A DNA stretch of 64,000 nt from positions 62,001-126,000 of the forward strand of contig NZ_JACHTF010000010.1 in assembly GCF_014145325.1 (NCBI RefSeq), written 5' to 3'. Shown here one piece after another: positions 40,125 through 53,431 of this stretch. Origin of the DNA: Marilutibacter spongiae. GTDB lineage: Bacteria; Pseudomonadota; Gammaproteobacteria; Xanthomonadales; Xanthomonadaceae. The position numbers and the translations under genes are program-made. The notes under the pieces were generated by a model. The model was not told the DNA's origin. It did no database searches and saw nothing but the letters and a program-made list of their open reading frames with translations. Positions within the stretch are counted from its first letter, which is position 1, and each line of letters opens with the position of its first letter.

Positions 40125-40763
40125 TCAGCCGCCTTCGTCGCCGCTCTCGGCGGGCGGAACGGGCTCGGTGGCTCCGGTGGGCTCGACCTGCGGCGTCGCG
40201 GCCGCTGCCGCGTCGGCAGGAGCCCCGGTGCCGTCCACCGCCACCGGCGCGGCGGGAATCAGCGCGCCCGGTTCGCGGCGGGCCACGGCGTCGATGCGGC
40301 GCAGGATCGACGCGGCCATCTCGCGCCGAAGTTCCTTGACCAGGATGTCGCGCTCGCCCTCGGTGCCGACGGAGTTGGTGGGCACCGAGATGTAGTCGCG
40401 CGAGAGCTCGACGGCCTGGCGCGGCACCAGCACGGTGCCGTCGGCCGAGCGCACCTCGAAGATCGTCGCGTAGCGCAGGCTGTATTCCTGGGCGCGGCCG
40501 AAGGCGTCGACGCTGATCGGGGTGTCGCCCCAGCGCTCGGCCACCAGGTCGAGCACGGCGGTGTCGGTCTGGTCGGGCAGCGCGAGTTCGGCGCCGGCCC
40601 GCTCGATCGAGCGCGACAGGCTCTCGGCCAGCGGACTGTAGCGATCGGCCGAGACCACCCGCACCGGACCGAGGTTGGGCGGCAGGACGAGCGCGTTGCG
40701 CAGATGGAAGCCGCAGCCCGAAAGGGCCAGCACGAGGACGACAACAAGGAGGCGTAGGGTCAT
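40125..40763 (-). CDS. lptE: LptE, LPS assembly lipoprotein
   Basis: 212 residues. LptE is the outer-membrane lipoprotein plugging LptD, the LPS insertion channel. The signal peptide ends in lipobox LALSGC, lipidated at Cys17, followed by GFHLRNALVLPPNL, the family's N-terminal signature. The central beta-sandwich includes YSLRYATIFEVRSADG. The last 40 residues are low-complexity (Ala/Pro/Glu). It lies between leuS and holA, 4 bases before holA, the usual gammaproteobacterial order. Confidence 0.93.
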   Translation of the reverse strand: MTLRLLVVVLVLALSGCGFHLRNALVLPPNLGPVRVVSADRYSPLAESLSRSIERAGAELALPDQTDTAVLDLVAERWGDTPISVDAFGRAQEYSLRYATIFEVRSADGTVLVPRQAVELSRDYISVPTNSVGTEGERDILVKELRREMAASILRRIDAVARREPGALIPAAPVAVDGTGAPADAAAAATPQVEPTGATEPVPPAESGDEGG

Positions 40764-40833
40764 TCGCGAAGTCTGGACGAGGCCGGCAACCGCGGCAAGC
40801 CACCGCCGTTCAGCCAGCGGTGGCGGAAACGCC

Positions 40834-45373
<4,540 letters not shown>

Positions 45374-45383
<10 letters not shown>

Positions 45384-45973
45384 CGCGCGCGCACCGCGGC
45401 GGTCGCGGTCGCGGCAAGGCAGGCGAACCACAGCACGAAGGCCAGGCGCTGGGCGGCGCCGACCGGCACCAGCCCCGGCAACAGCAGGGCGGTGGCCGGC
45501 ACCAGCAGCGCCGCCAGCGCCAGCGGCCAGCGCAAGCGGCGCAGGCCGGGCACCCCGCCGACCCCCGACGCCAGCATCAGCGCCCCCGGGGCGAATGCCA
45601 TCCACCACAAGGACCAGGCCGCGGCGTGGTGCCGGTTGGCCGCGGCCGCCACGCTCGATGCGTCCAGCGCGAACACGCCCATCGCCGCGAAGGCCAGTGC
45701 CGACAGCAGCCACAGCGCCAGCCCCAGCCGAAGCGGCCAGGCCGCGCTGTCGCGGCCGCTGCGCAACACGAACATGGCCGTGGCCAGCAGCAACCCGGGT
45801 ACCACGAAGGCCGACAGGTTGAAGGCCAGGGAGCGGACATCGCCGCCTGCCCCGAGCAGGGCGGGTGCGTGCCGCAAGTGCGAATAGCCATCGAGCGTGG
45901 CGCCGAAGCCCGCCAGTGCCAGCACGAACAGGGCCATCGCCGCCCATGCCATGCGATGCGCGTGTCGAACCAT
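45374..45973 (-). CDS. DUF998-like membrane protein
   Basis: 199 residues, about six membrane helices. The pattern of a GATLDGYSHLRHAPALLG segment after helix 1, the LNLSAF-type NLSAFVVPG stretch and later WSLWWMAFAPGAL resembles the DUF998 family, unknown in function. ATG 45973 follows a plausible ribosome site in CTGGAGAC on that strand; the frame extends upstream to 46126 but without a membrane protein-like N-terminus. It is divergent from the CnoX-like gene and convergent with SemiSWEET. Confidence 0.75.
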
Positions 45974-46144
45974 GGGATGTCTCCAGGTGAAAAATCCGCC
46001 CCGCCGGGCAAGGCCCGCCGATCCGGCATAACCGGCCACCGGCGCGGGAGGGCGATAATCTACACCCCCTGCCCCGCGACACGCCGGGATTGGAATGCGC
46101 CGTCGCCGCCTCCATGTCGGACGCAACGCTCACCGGAAGCCGCC

Positions 46145-47035
46145 ATGAACCCCGACACGACCGCCCCCGCCCATGTCTTCGACGCCACCACCGAGGCCTT
46201 CGAGGCCGACGTCCTGCAGAAGTCGTTGCAGACACCGGTCCTGATCGACTTCTGGGCCGAGTGGTGCGGCCCGTGCAAGACCCTCGGCCCCATCCTCGAG
46301 AAGCTCGCCGAGGCGTACAACGGCGCCTTCCTGCTGGCCAAGGTCGACGTCGACAAGGAACAGCAATTGGCGGCGGCCTTCCAGGTGCGTTCGATCCCGA
46401 CCCTGTTCCTGGTCAAGGGCGGCCAGGTGGTGGATGCCGTGCCCGGCGCACTGACCGAGGGCCAGATGCGCGAATTCCTCGCCCACCACGGCATCGAGCC
46501 GGCCGCACCCACGCTGGAGGGCATCCCCGCCGCGCCCGCGGACGACGTCGAGGCCGCGCCCGTCGACCCGCAGGCGGAGGTCGCGCGGCTGCGGGGCGAA
46601 GTCGCCGCGCAACCCGACCAGGAGGCGCTCAAGCTCGACCTGGCCCTGGCCCTGCTGCGCGCAGGCGATACCGTGGAGGCCGAAGGCCTGCTCGACGGAC
46701 TGCCGGCCAACCTGTCGACCGACGACCGGGCCGTGAATGCGCGTGCCCGCCTGGGCTTCGCCGCTACCGTCAAGGATTCACCGCCGGCCGAGGCGCTGCG
46801 GGCGGCGATCGAGGCCGATCCGGCCGACCTGAAGGCACGCCACCTGCTCGGGACGCGCCTGCTTGTCGCCGGCGACGCCGAGGCCGCGCTGGAACAGTTC
46901 ATCGAGATGCTGGCCCGCGACCGCGACTTCGACGGCGGCCTGCCGCGCAAGGCCCTGATCGACGCCTTCCGCGTCATCGACGACGCCGCCCTCGTCGGCC
47001 GCTACCGCCGCCGGATGTCTTCGCTGCTGTTCTGA
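46145..47035 (+). CDS. cnoX: CnoX/YbbN-like chaperedoxin with thioredoxin and TPR domains
   Basis: 296 residues. The thioredoxin domain (about 10-118) has WAEWCGPC, giving Cys41-Gly-Pro-Cys44, and FQVRSIPTLFLVKGG. A linker follows, then TPR-like helices (about 150-290). CnoX proteins protect clients from oxidative aggregation and pass them to chaperonin. E. coli CnoX lacks the first Cys, while some other bacteria keep a redox-active CxxC; this protein keeps CGPC, so thioredoxin activity is likely. ATG 46145 is clear. A half REP-like element lies 4 bases after the stop. Confidence 0.92.
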   Translation: MNPDTTAPAHVFDATTEAFEADVLQKSLQTPVLIDFWAEWCGPCKTLGPILEKLAEAYNGAFLLAKVDVDKEQQLAAAFQVRSIPTLFLVKGGQVVDAVPGALTEGQMREFLAHHGIEPAAPTLEGIPAAPADDVEAAPVDPQAEVARLRGEVAAQPDQEALKLDLALALLRAGDTVEAEGLLDGLPANLSTDDRAVNARARLGFAATVKDSPPAEALRAAIEADPADLKARHLLGTRLLVAGDAEAALEQFIEMLARDRDFDGGLPRKALIDAFRVIDDAALVGRYRRRMSSLLF

Positions 47036-47038
47036 CAG

Positions 47039-47079
47039 GCGGGGAATCGGGACGCGGGGAATCGGGAAGCGGGAAGCGT
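47039..47079. repeat. Half REP-like element after the cnoX stop
   Basis: GCGGGGAATCGGGACGCGGGGAATCGGGAAGCGGGAAGCG: tandem GGGAATCGGG-type units like one arm of the palindromes at 31327 and in dnaE. The other arm is missing. It begins 4 bases after the cnoX stop and lies just upstream of a TTGACA box (47089-47094). Confidence 0.6.
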
Positions 47080-47143
47080 GGCGCGGCTTTGACAATACGC
47101 CACCGTATGGCAATCTGATGGCCCGCCTCGCCCGTCCTTCCCG

Positions 47144-47605
47144 ATGAACGCCCGCCTGCTCCGCCACGTCCTCAATCTCTGGCCGCCGTTCCTGTTCAGC
47201 GGCGTCCACGTGCGCGCCATCGACGCCGACTACCGCCACGCCTCGGTAGAGCTGCGCCTGCGCCCGTGGAACCGCAACTACGTCGGCACGCACTTCGGCG
47301 GCAGCCTGTTCGCGATGACCGATCCGTTCTGGATGTTGTTGGCGATGAACGCCCTGGGGCGCGACTACATCGTCTGGGACAAGGCCGGCGAGATCGAATT
47401 CGTCAAACCCGGGCGCAGCCACGTGCAGGCACGCTTCGACCTCGACCAGGCCACCGTGCAGGCCCTGCGCGACGCCACCGCTGGCGGCGACAAGCTGTTG
47501 CACTGGTTCGACACCGACGTCGTCGACGACACCGGCGACGTCGTTGCCCGTGTGCGCAAGCAGTTGTACATCCGCCGCAAGAAGCGCGCGCGTCCCGCGG
47601 CCTGA
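47144..47605 (+). CDS. DUF4442 hotdog-fold thioesterase-like protein
   Basis: 153 residues, one hotdog domain. Motifs: LNLWPPFLFSGVHVRAI, RNYVGTHFGGSLFAM (helix with the likely catalytic Asn/His-Gly region) and RKQLYIRRKK at the end. DUF4442 proteins resemble PaaI-type acyl-CoA thioesterases; the substrate is unknown. A TTGACA at 47089-47094 followed after 17 bases by AATCTG gives a candidate promoter with a weak -10. ATG 47144 follows a TTCCCG region without a good Shine-Dalgarno. Confidence 0.82.
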   Translation: MNARLLRHVLNLWPPFLFSGVHVRAIDADYRHASVELRLRPWNRNYVGTHFGGSLFAMTDPFWMLLAMNALGRDYIVWDKAGEIEFVKPGRSHVQARFDLDQATVQALRDATAGGDKLLHWFDTDVVDDTGDVVARVRKQLYIRRKKRARPAA

Positions 47606-47778
47606 CACCATGAAGCCGCCCGCAAACGGGGCGAATATTCGAATGGCGCACTGATCGAACTTGATCACCATCGCAGTTCAAGACCACGCCCCCCTTCGAC
47701 TGAACAGGGGACCCCTCCATGCGCGCCCAGCGCGCATCGTTGGAGGTATGCTCGACGTCTCGCAACAGGGGGCGGGGC

Positions 47779-49773
47779 ATGTCGTCGCACGTAGCCAGCA
47801 CTGAAATCGGTTCGGTCCCGTTCCCGGAAATCCAGGGCTACCGGCTGCTGCGCGTGCTCAACCACGGTTCCGCGTCCACGGTCTACCTGGGCGAGCAGGA
47901 ATCGCTTGCGCGCGAAGTCGCGATCAAGGTCATGCTGCCGCAGGCGCTCAGCGACGAAGTCAGCCGCAGGCGCTTCGAGAACGAAGTCCGCACCATCGCC
48001 CGGCTCGAGCATCCGCACGTCGTCACCATCCACGAGGTCGGCCGGACCAAGGGTGGCCTGCCCTACTACGCGATGCCCTACATGCCGCGCGGCCACCTGG
48101 GCCAGCGCAGCTTCCGCAAGCAGGTGGCCGTCGGCGACGAACGCCGGGTGCTCGAGATCGTCCGCGCCCTGCTCTCGGCCCTTGAGTACGCGCACGGCCA
48201 TGGCGTGGTCCACCGCGACGTCAAGGCCGAGAACGTCCTGTTCGACGACTCCGACCGCCCGCTGCTGGCCGATTTCGGCATCGCGCTGCGGCGAGGTTAT
48301 GGCCCGCGCGTCACCGCCACCGGCATGGCGGTCGGCAGCACCGCCTACATGGCGCCCGAGCAGGCGCGCGGCGAGGACGTCGACGGCCGCGCCGACCTCT
48401 ACAGCCTGGCGGTGCTGTTGTGGGAACTGCTGACCGGCGCCTTGCCGTACCAGGCCTCCGATGCGCTCTCGATGGCGGTCATGCACGCCAAGGACCCCAT
48501 CCCCAAGCTGCCGATGCGCCTGCGCCACTGGCAGCGTTTCATGAACCGCGCGCTCGCCAAGGCGCCGTCCGCGCGTTTCCAGGACGTTGCCCAGATGCGC
48601 GATGCGATCGAACGCGTGCAGACGCGCAGCGCGGTGCCGGGCGCCGCCGTCCTCCACGGCATCGGCGAGGCCTTCCGCCGGCATCGCGTGGCCCTGGCCG
48701 CCGGTGCCGCGGCGCTGGTGGTGGTGGTGGCGCTCGCGGGCCTGCTGCGCGACGGGGGCGACGGTTTCTTCGTCGCCGAAAAGCCGGTCGAAGCCGCGCC
48801 GCCACCGCCCGACCCCACCGAGTCGATGCTGCGACCGCTGCCGGAGGCGCCGATCCAGGTCGCGCTGGAAAGTGCGCGGCGCCAGCTCGACGCCCGCAAC
48901 CTGACCGCGCCCGAGGGCGACAACGCCCATGCCACCCTGCTCGCGGCCTGGCGCCTGGAGCCGGACAACACCAACGTGCACGGGCTGCTGGGCGAGCTCG
49001 ACGGCGCCTTGTCGGCCGAACTGCTCGACCACCTGCAGGCCGGTCGTTTCGAACGCGCCCGCGACTACCAGCAGCGGCTGGCGGAACTGGAAAGCGAAAC
49101 CGGCGCGCTCGACGTCGCCGCCGCGCGCAAGCGGCAGCAGCGGGTGGCGGGCGCCCTGGACCGGCACGTGACCGAAGCGGTGGAGCGCAACGACCGCCCG
49201 ACCGCGCGTCGCGTGGCCGCCCTCGCACCGGACTTCGACCTGCCGCGCAGCGAGTCGGCGCGCCTGCTCGCGCTCGCCGAGGCGCCCGTCGAGGACAGCG
49301 CCGGCGAGACCGTCGCGGACGCGGGTGGCGGCCATCGCATCGAACACCAGCCGGTGACGGTGGCCGACTACACCCGCTTCGCCGAGGCCACCGGCCGCAA
49401 GCCCGCCCTGTGCCGCGAGCGTGCGTCCCTGCTGCGCGTGCTCGACCCGCGCAACTTCAAGGACCCCGGCTTCAGCCAGGACCCGGGCGCACCCGTGGTC
49501 TGCGTGTCCATGGCCGACGCCGAGGCCTACGCACGCTGGCTGGGTCGCCGCGATGGCCACCAGTACCGGCTGCCGACCGTGCAGGAATCGGCGACGCGCG
49601 CGGCCTCCGTGCCTGGCGGACGCGCGCTGTCGCTGTGGCAGCGCGATTGCGGAAAGGACTGCAACCAGCGCCAGGTCCGGGGGGCGTCCTGGCGCAGCGA
49701 TCGCGGCGAACGCCTGCTGCAGTCGGACCGCGGCTACGACGACGTCGGCTTCCGCCTGACCCGCGCCGACTGA
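47779..49773 (+). CDS. Ser/Thr kinase fused to an FGE-like domain
   Basis: 664 residues. The Hanks-type kinase domain (about 20-290) has Lys50 (VAIKVM), the catalytic loop HRDVKAEN (His145-Asn152), DFG (Asp165) and APEQARG. The Gly-rich loop is degenerate (NHGSASTVYLG). One membrane helix (about 302-322) precedes a helical periplasmic part (about 360-500). A C-terminal formylglycine-generating-enzyme/SUMF1-like domain (about 515-660) follows, ending GYDDVGFRLTR. In catalytic FGE two Cys follow the GGSW segment; here the matching RGASWRSD stretch has none, though CGKDC lies just upstream. The domain is likely non-catalytic and ligand- or peptidoglycan-side sensing is inferred. ATG 47779 is chosen over the 47719 frame start. 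Confidence 0.88.
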   Translation: MSSHVASTEIGSVPFPEIQGYRLLRVLNHGSASTVYLGEQESLAREVAIKVMLPQALSDEVSRRRFENEVRTIARLEHPHVVTIHEVGRTKGGLPYYAMPYMPRGHLGQRSFRKQVAVGDERRVLEIVRALLSALEYAHGHGVVHRDVKAENVLFDDSDRPLLADFGIALRRGYGPRVTATGMAVGSTAYMAPEQARGEDVDGRADLYSLAVLLWELLTGALPYQASDALSMAVMHAKDPIPKLPMRLRHWQRFMNRALAKAPSARFQDVAQMRDAIERVQTRSAVPGAAVLHGIGEAFRRHRVALAAGAAALVVVVALAGLLRDGGDGFFVAEKPVEAAPPPPDPTESMLRPLPEAPIQVALESARRQLDARNLTAPEGDNAHATLLAAWRLEPDNTNVHGLLGELDGALSAELLDHLQAGRFERARDYQQRLAELESETGALDVAAARKRQQRVAGALDRHVTEAVERNDRPTARRVAALAPDFDLPRSESARLLALAEAPVEDSAGETVADAGGGHRIEHQPVTVADYTRFAEATGRKPALCRERASLLRVLDPRNFKDPGFSQDPGAPVVCVSMADAEAYARWLGRRDGHQYRLPTVQESATRAASVPGGRALSLWQRDCGKDCNQRQVRGASWRSDRGERLLQSDRGYDDVGFRLTRAD

Positions 49774-49826
49774 GGTCCCGCGTCCGCGCCGTACTCCGCG
49801 GCGGTCGCCGCACGTACAATCCGCGG

Positions 49827-50513
49827 ATGCGCCTCCAGACCCTGCAACGCCTGTTCCTCACCGGCCTGCTCACCCTGCTGCCCCTGTGGCTGACCTGGGT
49901 GGTGGTGAAGTTCGTCTTCGTCCTGCTGACCGACGTCAGCAAGCCCCTGGTCGGGCCGGTCCTGGCCCGGGTCGCCGCGTCCGCGCCGCAGACCCTGGGC
50001 TGGATGGACGACCCGTGGGTGATCACGGTGCTCGCCCTGTTGGCCACCCTTGGCGTCATCCTGCTGTCGGGGGTGATGGCGCGCCGCGTGTTCGGCCAGC
50101 GGATGCTGCGCTGGGTGGAGTCGCTGATACAGCGCGTCCCGTTCGCCAGCACCATCTACGGCAGCGCGCGCAAGCTGCTCGACATCCTGCAGACCAAGCC
50201 CGACGGCACCCAGCGCGTGGTCCTGGTCGACTTCCCGCACACCGAGATGAAGTCGATCGGCTTCGTCACCCGCGTCCTCAGGGAACAGGGGACGGGGCGC
50301 GAGCTGGCGGCGGTGTACGTCCCCACCACGCCCAATCCCACGTCCGGCTATCTGGAGATCGTGCCGGTCGAGAAGATCACGCCGACCGACTGGACCGTCG
50401 ACCAGGCGATGAGCTTCATCATCTCCGGTGGGGCCGTCTCGCCCGAGTCCATTCCCTTCAGTCCGCCGCCGGCCGCGCCCCCTGCAGCGGCCCAGGGAGC
50501 GACCGGCCCGTGA
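49827..50513 (+). CDS. DUF502 membrane protein
   Basis: 228 residues with two or three N-terminal membrane helices (about 8-35 and 68-90) and a soluble C-terminal part. It has the DUF502 features LLTLLPLWLTWVVVKFVF, RVPFASTIYGSARKLLD and VYVPTTPNPTSGYLEIVP. The family is found in many bacteria and plants (LCV-like) and its role is unknown. The final 20 residues are a Pro/Ala tail. Its stop overlaps the next start (GTGA, 50510-50513). Confidence 0.9.
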   Translation: MRLQTLQRLFLTGLLTLLPLWLTWVVVKFVFVLLTDVSKPLVGPVLARVAASAPQTLGWMDDPWVITVLALLATLGVILLSGVMARRVFGQRMLRWVESLIQRVPFASTIYGSARKLLDILQTKPDGTQRVVLVDFPHTEMKSIGFVTRVLREQGTGRELAAVYVPTTPNPTSGYLEIVPVEKITPTDWTVDQAMSFIISGGAVSPESIPFSPPPAAPPAAAQGATGP

Positions 50514-51280
50514 CGCGGCCCGTGCTGGAGGACCGCGCCACGCGACTGTTCATCGTGCTGGCGGCGTTCTTCTGCGCCAATGCGCTGTTGGCGGAGTTCA
50601 TCGGGGTCAAGATTTTCGCACTCGAGGACACCCTGGGCATCGCGCCGCTGCAGTGGAACCTGTTCGGGCAGACCGGCTCGCTGAGCTTCACCGCCGGCAC
50701 CCTGCTCTGGCCGGTGGTGTTCCTGATGACGGACGTCATCAATGAATTCTTCGGTCGTCGCGGGGTCCGTTTCATCTCCTGGCTGGCGGTCGGGCTGATC
50801 TGCTACGGCTTCCTCTTCGCCTTCGCCGCGATCGCGCTGGCCCCGGCCGAATGGTGGGTGGCCGCGGCCCGGTCGCAAGGCGTGGAGGACTACCAGGCCG
50901 CGTTCGCCGCGGTCTTCGGCCAGGGGCTGTGGACCATCGCCGGATCCCTGGTGGCCTTCCTGCTCGGCCAGCTGATCGACGTGGCGGTCTTCCATCGCAT
51001 CCGCCGCGCGACCGGCGAGCGCTGGGTCTGGCTGCGCGCCACCGGTTCGACCGCGGTATCGCAGCTGGTGGACAGCTTCGTGGTGCTCTACATCGCCTTC
51101 GTGCTGGGGCCGCAGAAATGGCCGACCTCGCTGTTCATGGCGGTGAGCACGATCAACTACGCCTACAAGATGCTCGCGGCCATCGCGATGATCCCGCTGA
51201 TCTACCTGCTGCGCGCGGGCATCATCGGCTACCTGGGCCGGGAGCGCGCCGACCGGCTTCGCGAGCACGCCAGCGCCTGA
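50510..51280 (+). CDS. yhhQ: VUT family queuosine precursor transporter
   Basis: 256 residues with about six membrane helices. YhhQ-type transporters import preQ0/preQ1 for queuosine synthesis. Family motifs visible are FFCANALLAEFIGVKIF, LMTDVINEFFGRRG and the later GSTAVSQLVDSFVVLYIAF. Starts with GTG 50510, coupled to the DUF502 stop. It could instead be a related ECF-type transporter, but the LxSNLLxxK-like order and the DVINEFFG motif favour VUT. YhhQ is the best fit for the family. Confidence 0.88.
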   Translation: MTRPVLEDRATRLFIVLAAFFCANALLAEFIGVKIFALEDTLGIAPLQWNLFGQTGSLSFTAGTLLWPVVFLMTDVINEFFGRRGVRFISWLAVGLICYGFLFAFAAIALAPAEWWVAAARSQGVEDYQAAFAAVFGQGLWTIAGSLVAFLLGQLIDVAVFHRIRRATGERWVWLRATGSTAVSQLVDSFVVLYIAFVLGPQKWPTSLFMAVSTINYAYKMLAAIAMIPLIYLLRAGIIGYLGRERADRLREHASA

Positions 51281-51435
51281 GCGCGGCGGCGAAGCGCGCC
51301 GCCATGACCATCGGCCCATGTCCTTTGGCCCGCCATGCAATGATGCTGGGGCGTTGCGCGGGCCAGGACGGCGACGCGCCCACGGCCCGGAAGGATCGCA
51401 GGCCGCGCACCCACCCCCTCCACGAGGAGCTCCAG

Positions 51436-53280
51436 ATGACCCTGCCCCGCCTTGCCCGGACCCCGTTGACCGCCGCCCTGGCCGTCGCGATCGCTTTCAC
51501 TGGCCTGGCCCTGGCGCCGGCCCAGGCCGCCCACGCGCAGGCCGCCCTGCCGCTGTCGGCGGCGATGGCGACCGATGCCGCGAAGGCCGCCCGGCTCGAT
51601 GCGCTCTACGAGCAGTACTGGGAGGAGTCGCTGGAACTCAACCCGCTCTCGGCGACGTTCCAGGGCGATCCGCGTTACAACGACCGCCTGCCGAACTTCC
51701 TGTCCGCGGACTACCGCCAGAAGTCCCACGATTTCACCACGCGCTGGCTCAAGACCATCGAGGACATCGGGCCGGAAGGCCTCGACGGGCAGGACCTGAT
51801 CAGCTACGAGATGTTCGTGCGCGACCAGAAGAACGAACTCGCCGGCGAGCAGTTCCCCGGCTGGCAGCAGCCGATCAACCAGTTCTACAACCTCGCGGCG
51901 ATGGCCGTGCAGCTCGGCTCGGGCACCGGCGCGCAGCCCTTCAAGACCGTCGAGGACTACGACAACTGGACCAGGCGCGCCTCGCAGGTGCCGGTGCTGT
52001 TCGACCAGGCCATCGCCAACATGAAGGTCGGCGTGGAGAACGGCGTCGTGCAGCCGCGCGCGCTGATGGAGAAAGTGGTCCCGCAGCTCGACGCGCTGAT
52101 CAAGGACGATCCCACCCAGACCCTGTTCTGGGGTCCCATCAAGAACATGCCCGAGTCCTTCAGCGAAGCCGACCGCACGCGCCTCACCGCCGAGTACAAG
52201 GCACTGATCGCCGACACCCTGATGCCGGCCTACGGCGAGCTGCGCAGCTACATCGTCGACGACTACATGCCGCACACCCGCGACAGCGCCGGCATGGACG
52301 CGCTGCCGAACGGCGCCGCGTGGTACGCCTTCAACGCCCGCCAGCGCACCACCACCGACCTGACCCCGGCCCAGATCCACGAGATCGGCCTGTCGGAGGT
52401 CAAGCGCATCCATGGCGAGATCCTGGAGGTGATGAAGGAGGTGGGCTTCAAGGGTTCGCTGCAGGACTTCTTCCGCTTCATGCAGGACGACCCGCGCTTC
52501 AGCTTCGAGACCGAGGACGCGCTGCTGGCCTACTACCGTGGGCTCGAGGACAAGATCGACGCGCACGTCCCCAAGCTGTTCTCGCTCACGCCGAAGGCAC
52601 CGTTCGAGATCCGCCCGGTCGAGCCCTTCCGCGCGCAGTCGGCCGCCGGCGGCTCGTACATGAGCCCGAGCGAGGACGGCACGCGCCCGGGCATCTTCTA
52701 CGTCAATACCTACGACCTGCCGACCCGCAAGACCTGGGACGCTGAGGACCTGTACCTGCACGAGGCCATCCCCGGCCACCACTTCCAGCTGGCGCTCCAG
52801 CAGGAGCTGACCAACCTGCCGAAGTTCCGCCGCTTCGGCGGCGAAACCGCCTTCACCGAGGGCTGGGGTCTCTATGCCGAGTCGCTGGGCAAGGACCTGG
52901 GCGTCTACACCGACCCCTACAATTATTTCGGTTACCTGCAGAACGAGTTGTGGCGCGCCATCCGCCTGGTCGTCGACACCGGCCTGCACAGCAAGGGCTG
53001 GACCCGCGAGCAGGTGATCAAGTACATGCTCGACAACTCCGCCGAGAGCGAAACCCAGTCCACCGCCGAAGCCGAGCGCTACATGGCCATCCCGGGCCAG
53101 GCGCTGGCTTACAAGATCGGCGAGCTGAAGATCAAGGAACTGCGCGCACGCGCGGAGAAGGCCCTGGGGGATCGCTTCGACATCCGCGAGTTCCATGCCG
53201 AAGTACTGAAGGACGGCTCGGTGCCGCTGGAAGTCCTGGAAGGCAAGATCGACCGCTGGATCGCCGCCAGGCAGGGATGA
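51436..53280 (+). CDS. DUF885 family secreted metallopeptidase-like protein
   Basis: 614 residues. A signal peptide ends near residue 34 (AHA|QA). The DUF885 domain covers nearly all the rest. A gluzincin-type active site is visible: LHEAIPGHHFQ with HExxxGHH, then EGWGLYAES with the third ligand Glu. DUF885 proteins are widespread in Xanthomonadaceae and are predicted zinc peptidases of the periplasm; specificity is unknown. ATG 51436 follows GGAGCT. The gene ends 34 bases before a strong terminator, which is copied again at 54090. Confidence 0.9.
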   Translation: MTLPRLARTPLTAALAVAIAFTGLALAPAQAAHAQAALPLSAAMATDAAKAARLDALYEQYWEESLELNPLSATFQGDPRYNDRLPNFLSADYRQKSHDFTTRWLKTIEDIGPEGLDGQDLISYEMFVRDQKNELAGEQFPGWQQPINQFYNLAAMAVQLGSGTGAQPFKTVEDYDNWTRRASQVPVLFDQAIANMKVGVENGVVQPRALMEKVVPQLDALIKDDPTQTLFWGPIKNMPESFSEADRTRLTAEYKALIADTLMPAYGELRSYIVDDYMPHTRDSAGMDALPNGAAWYAFNARQRTTTDLTPAQIHEIGLSEVKRIHGEILEVMKEVGFKGSLQDFFRFMQDDPRFSFETEDALLAYYRGLEDKIDAHVPKLFSLTPKAPFEIRPVEPFRAQSAAGGSYMSPSEDGTRPGIFYVNTYDLPTRKTWDAEDLYLHEAIPGHHFQLALQQELTNLPKFRRFGGETAFTEGWGLYAESLGKDLGVYTDPYNYFGYLQNELWRAIRLVVDTGLHSKGWTREQVIKYMLDNSAESETQSTAEAERYMAIPGQALAYKIGELKIKELRARAEKALGDRFDIREFHAEVLKDGSVPLEVLEGKIDRWIAARQG

Positions 53281-53282
53281 TC

Positions 53283-53340
53283 CCTGCGCGGACGGCCCTT
53301 TCGAGGCAAAAAAGAGCCGGCATCGCGCCGGCTTTTTTTT
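53283..53340 (+). terminator. Bidirectional terminator, copy 1 of a duplicated 51-bp segment
   Basis: Stem AGCCGGC-ATCGC-GCCGGCT (53315-53333), preceded by A6 and followed by T8, a strong rho-independent terminator for DUF885. The segment 53283-53333 is repeated at 54090-54141 with one extra A. Confidence 0.9.
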
Positions 53341-53431
53341 GGGTCCTGTTCCAACTGAGTGGAGAACGGCGCATCGCTCCTCCGGGCTACGCGCCCTGCC
53401 CACCCTATGAGGCCGGGGTAGAGGCAGCACC

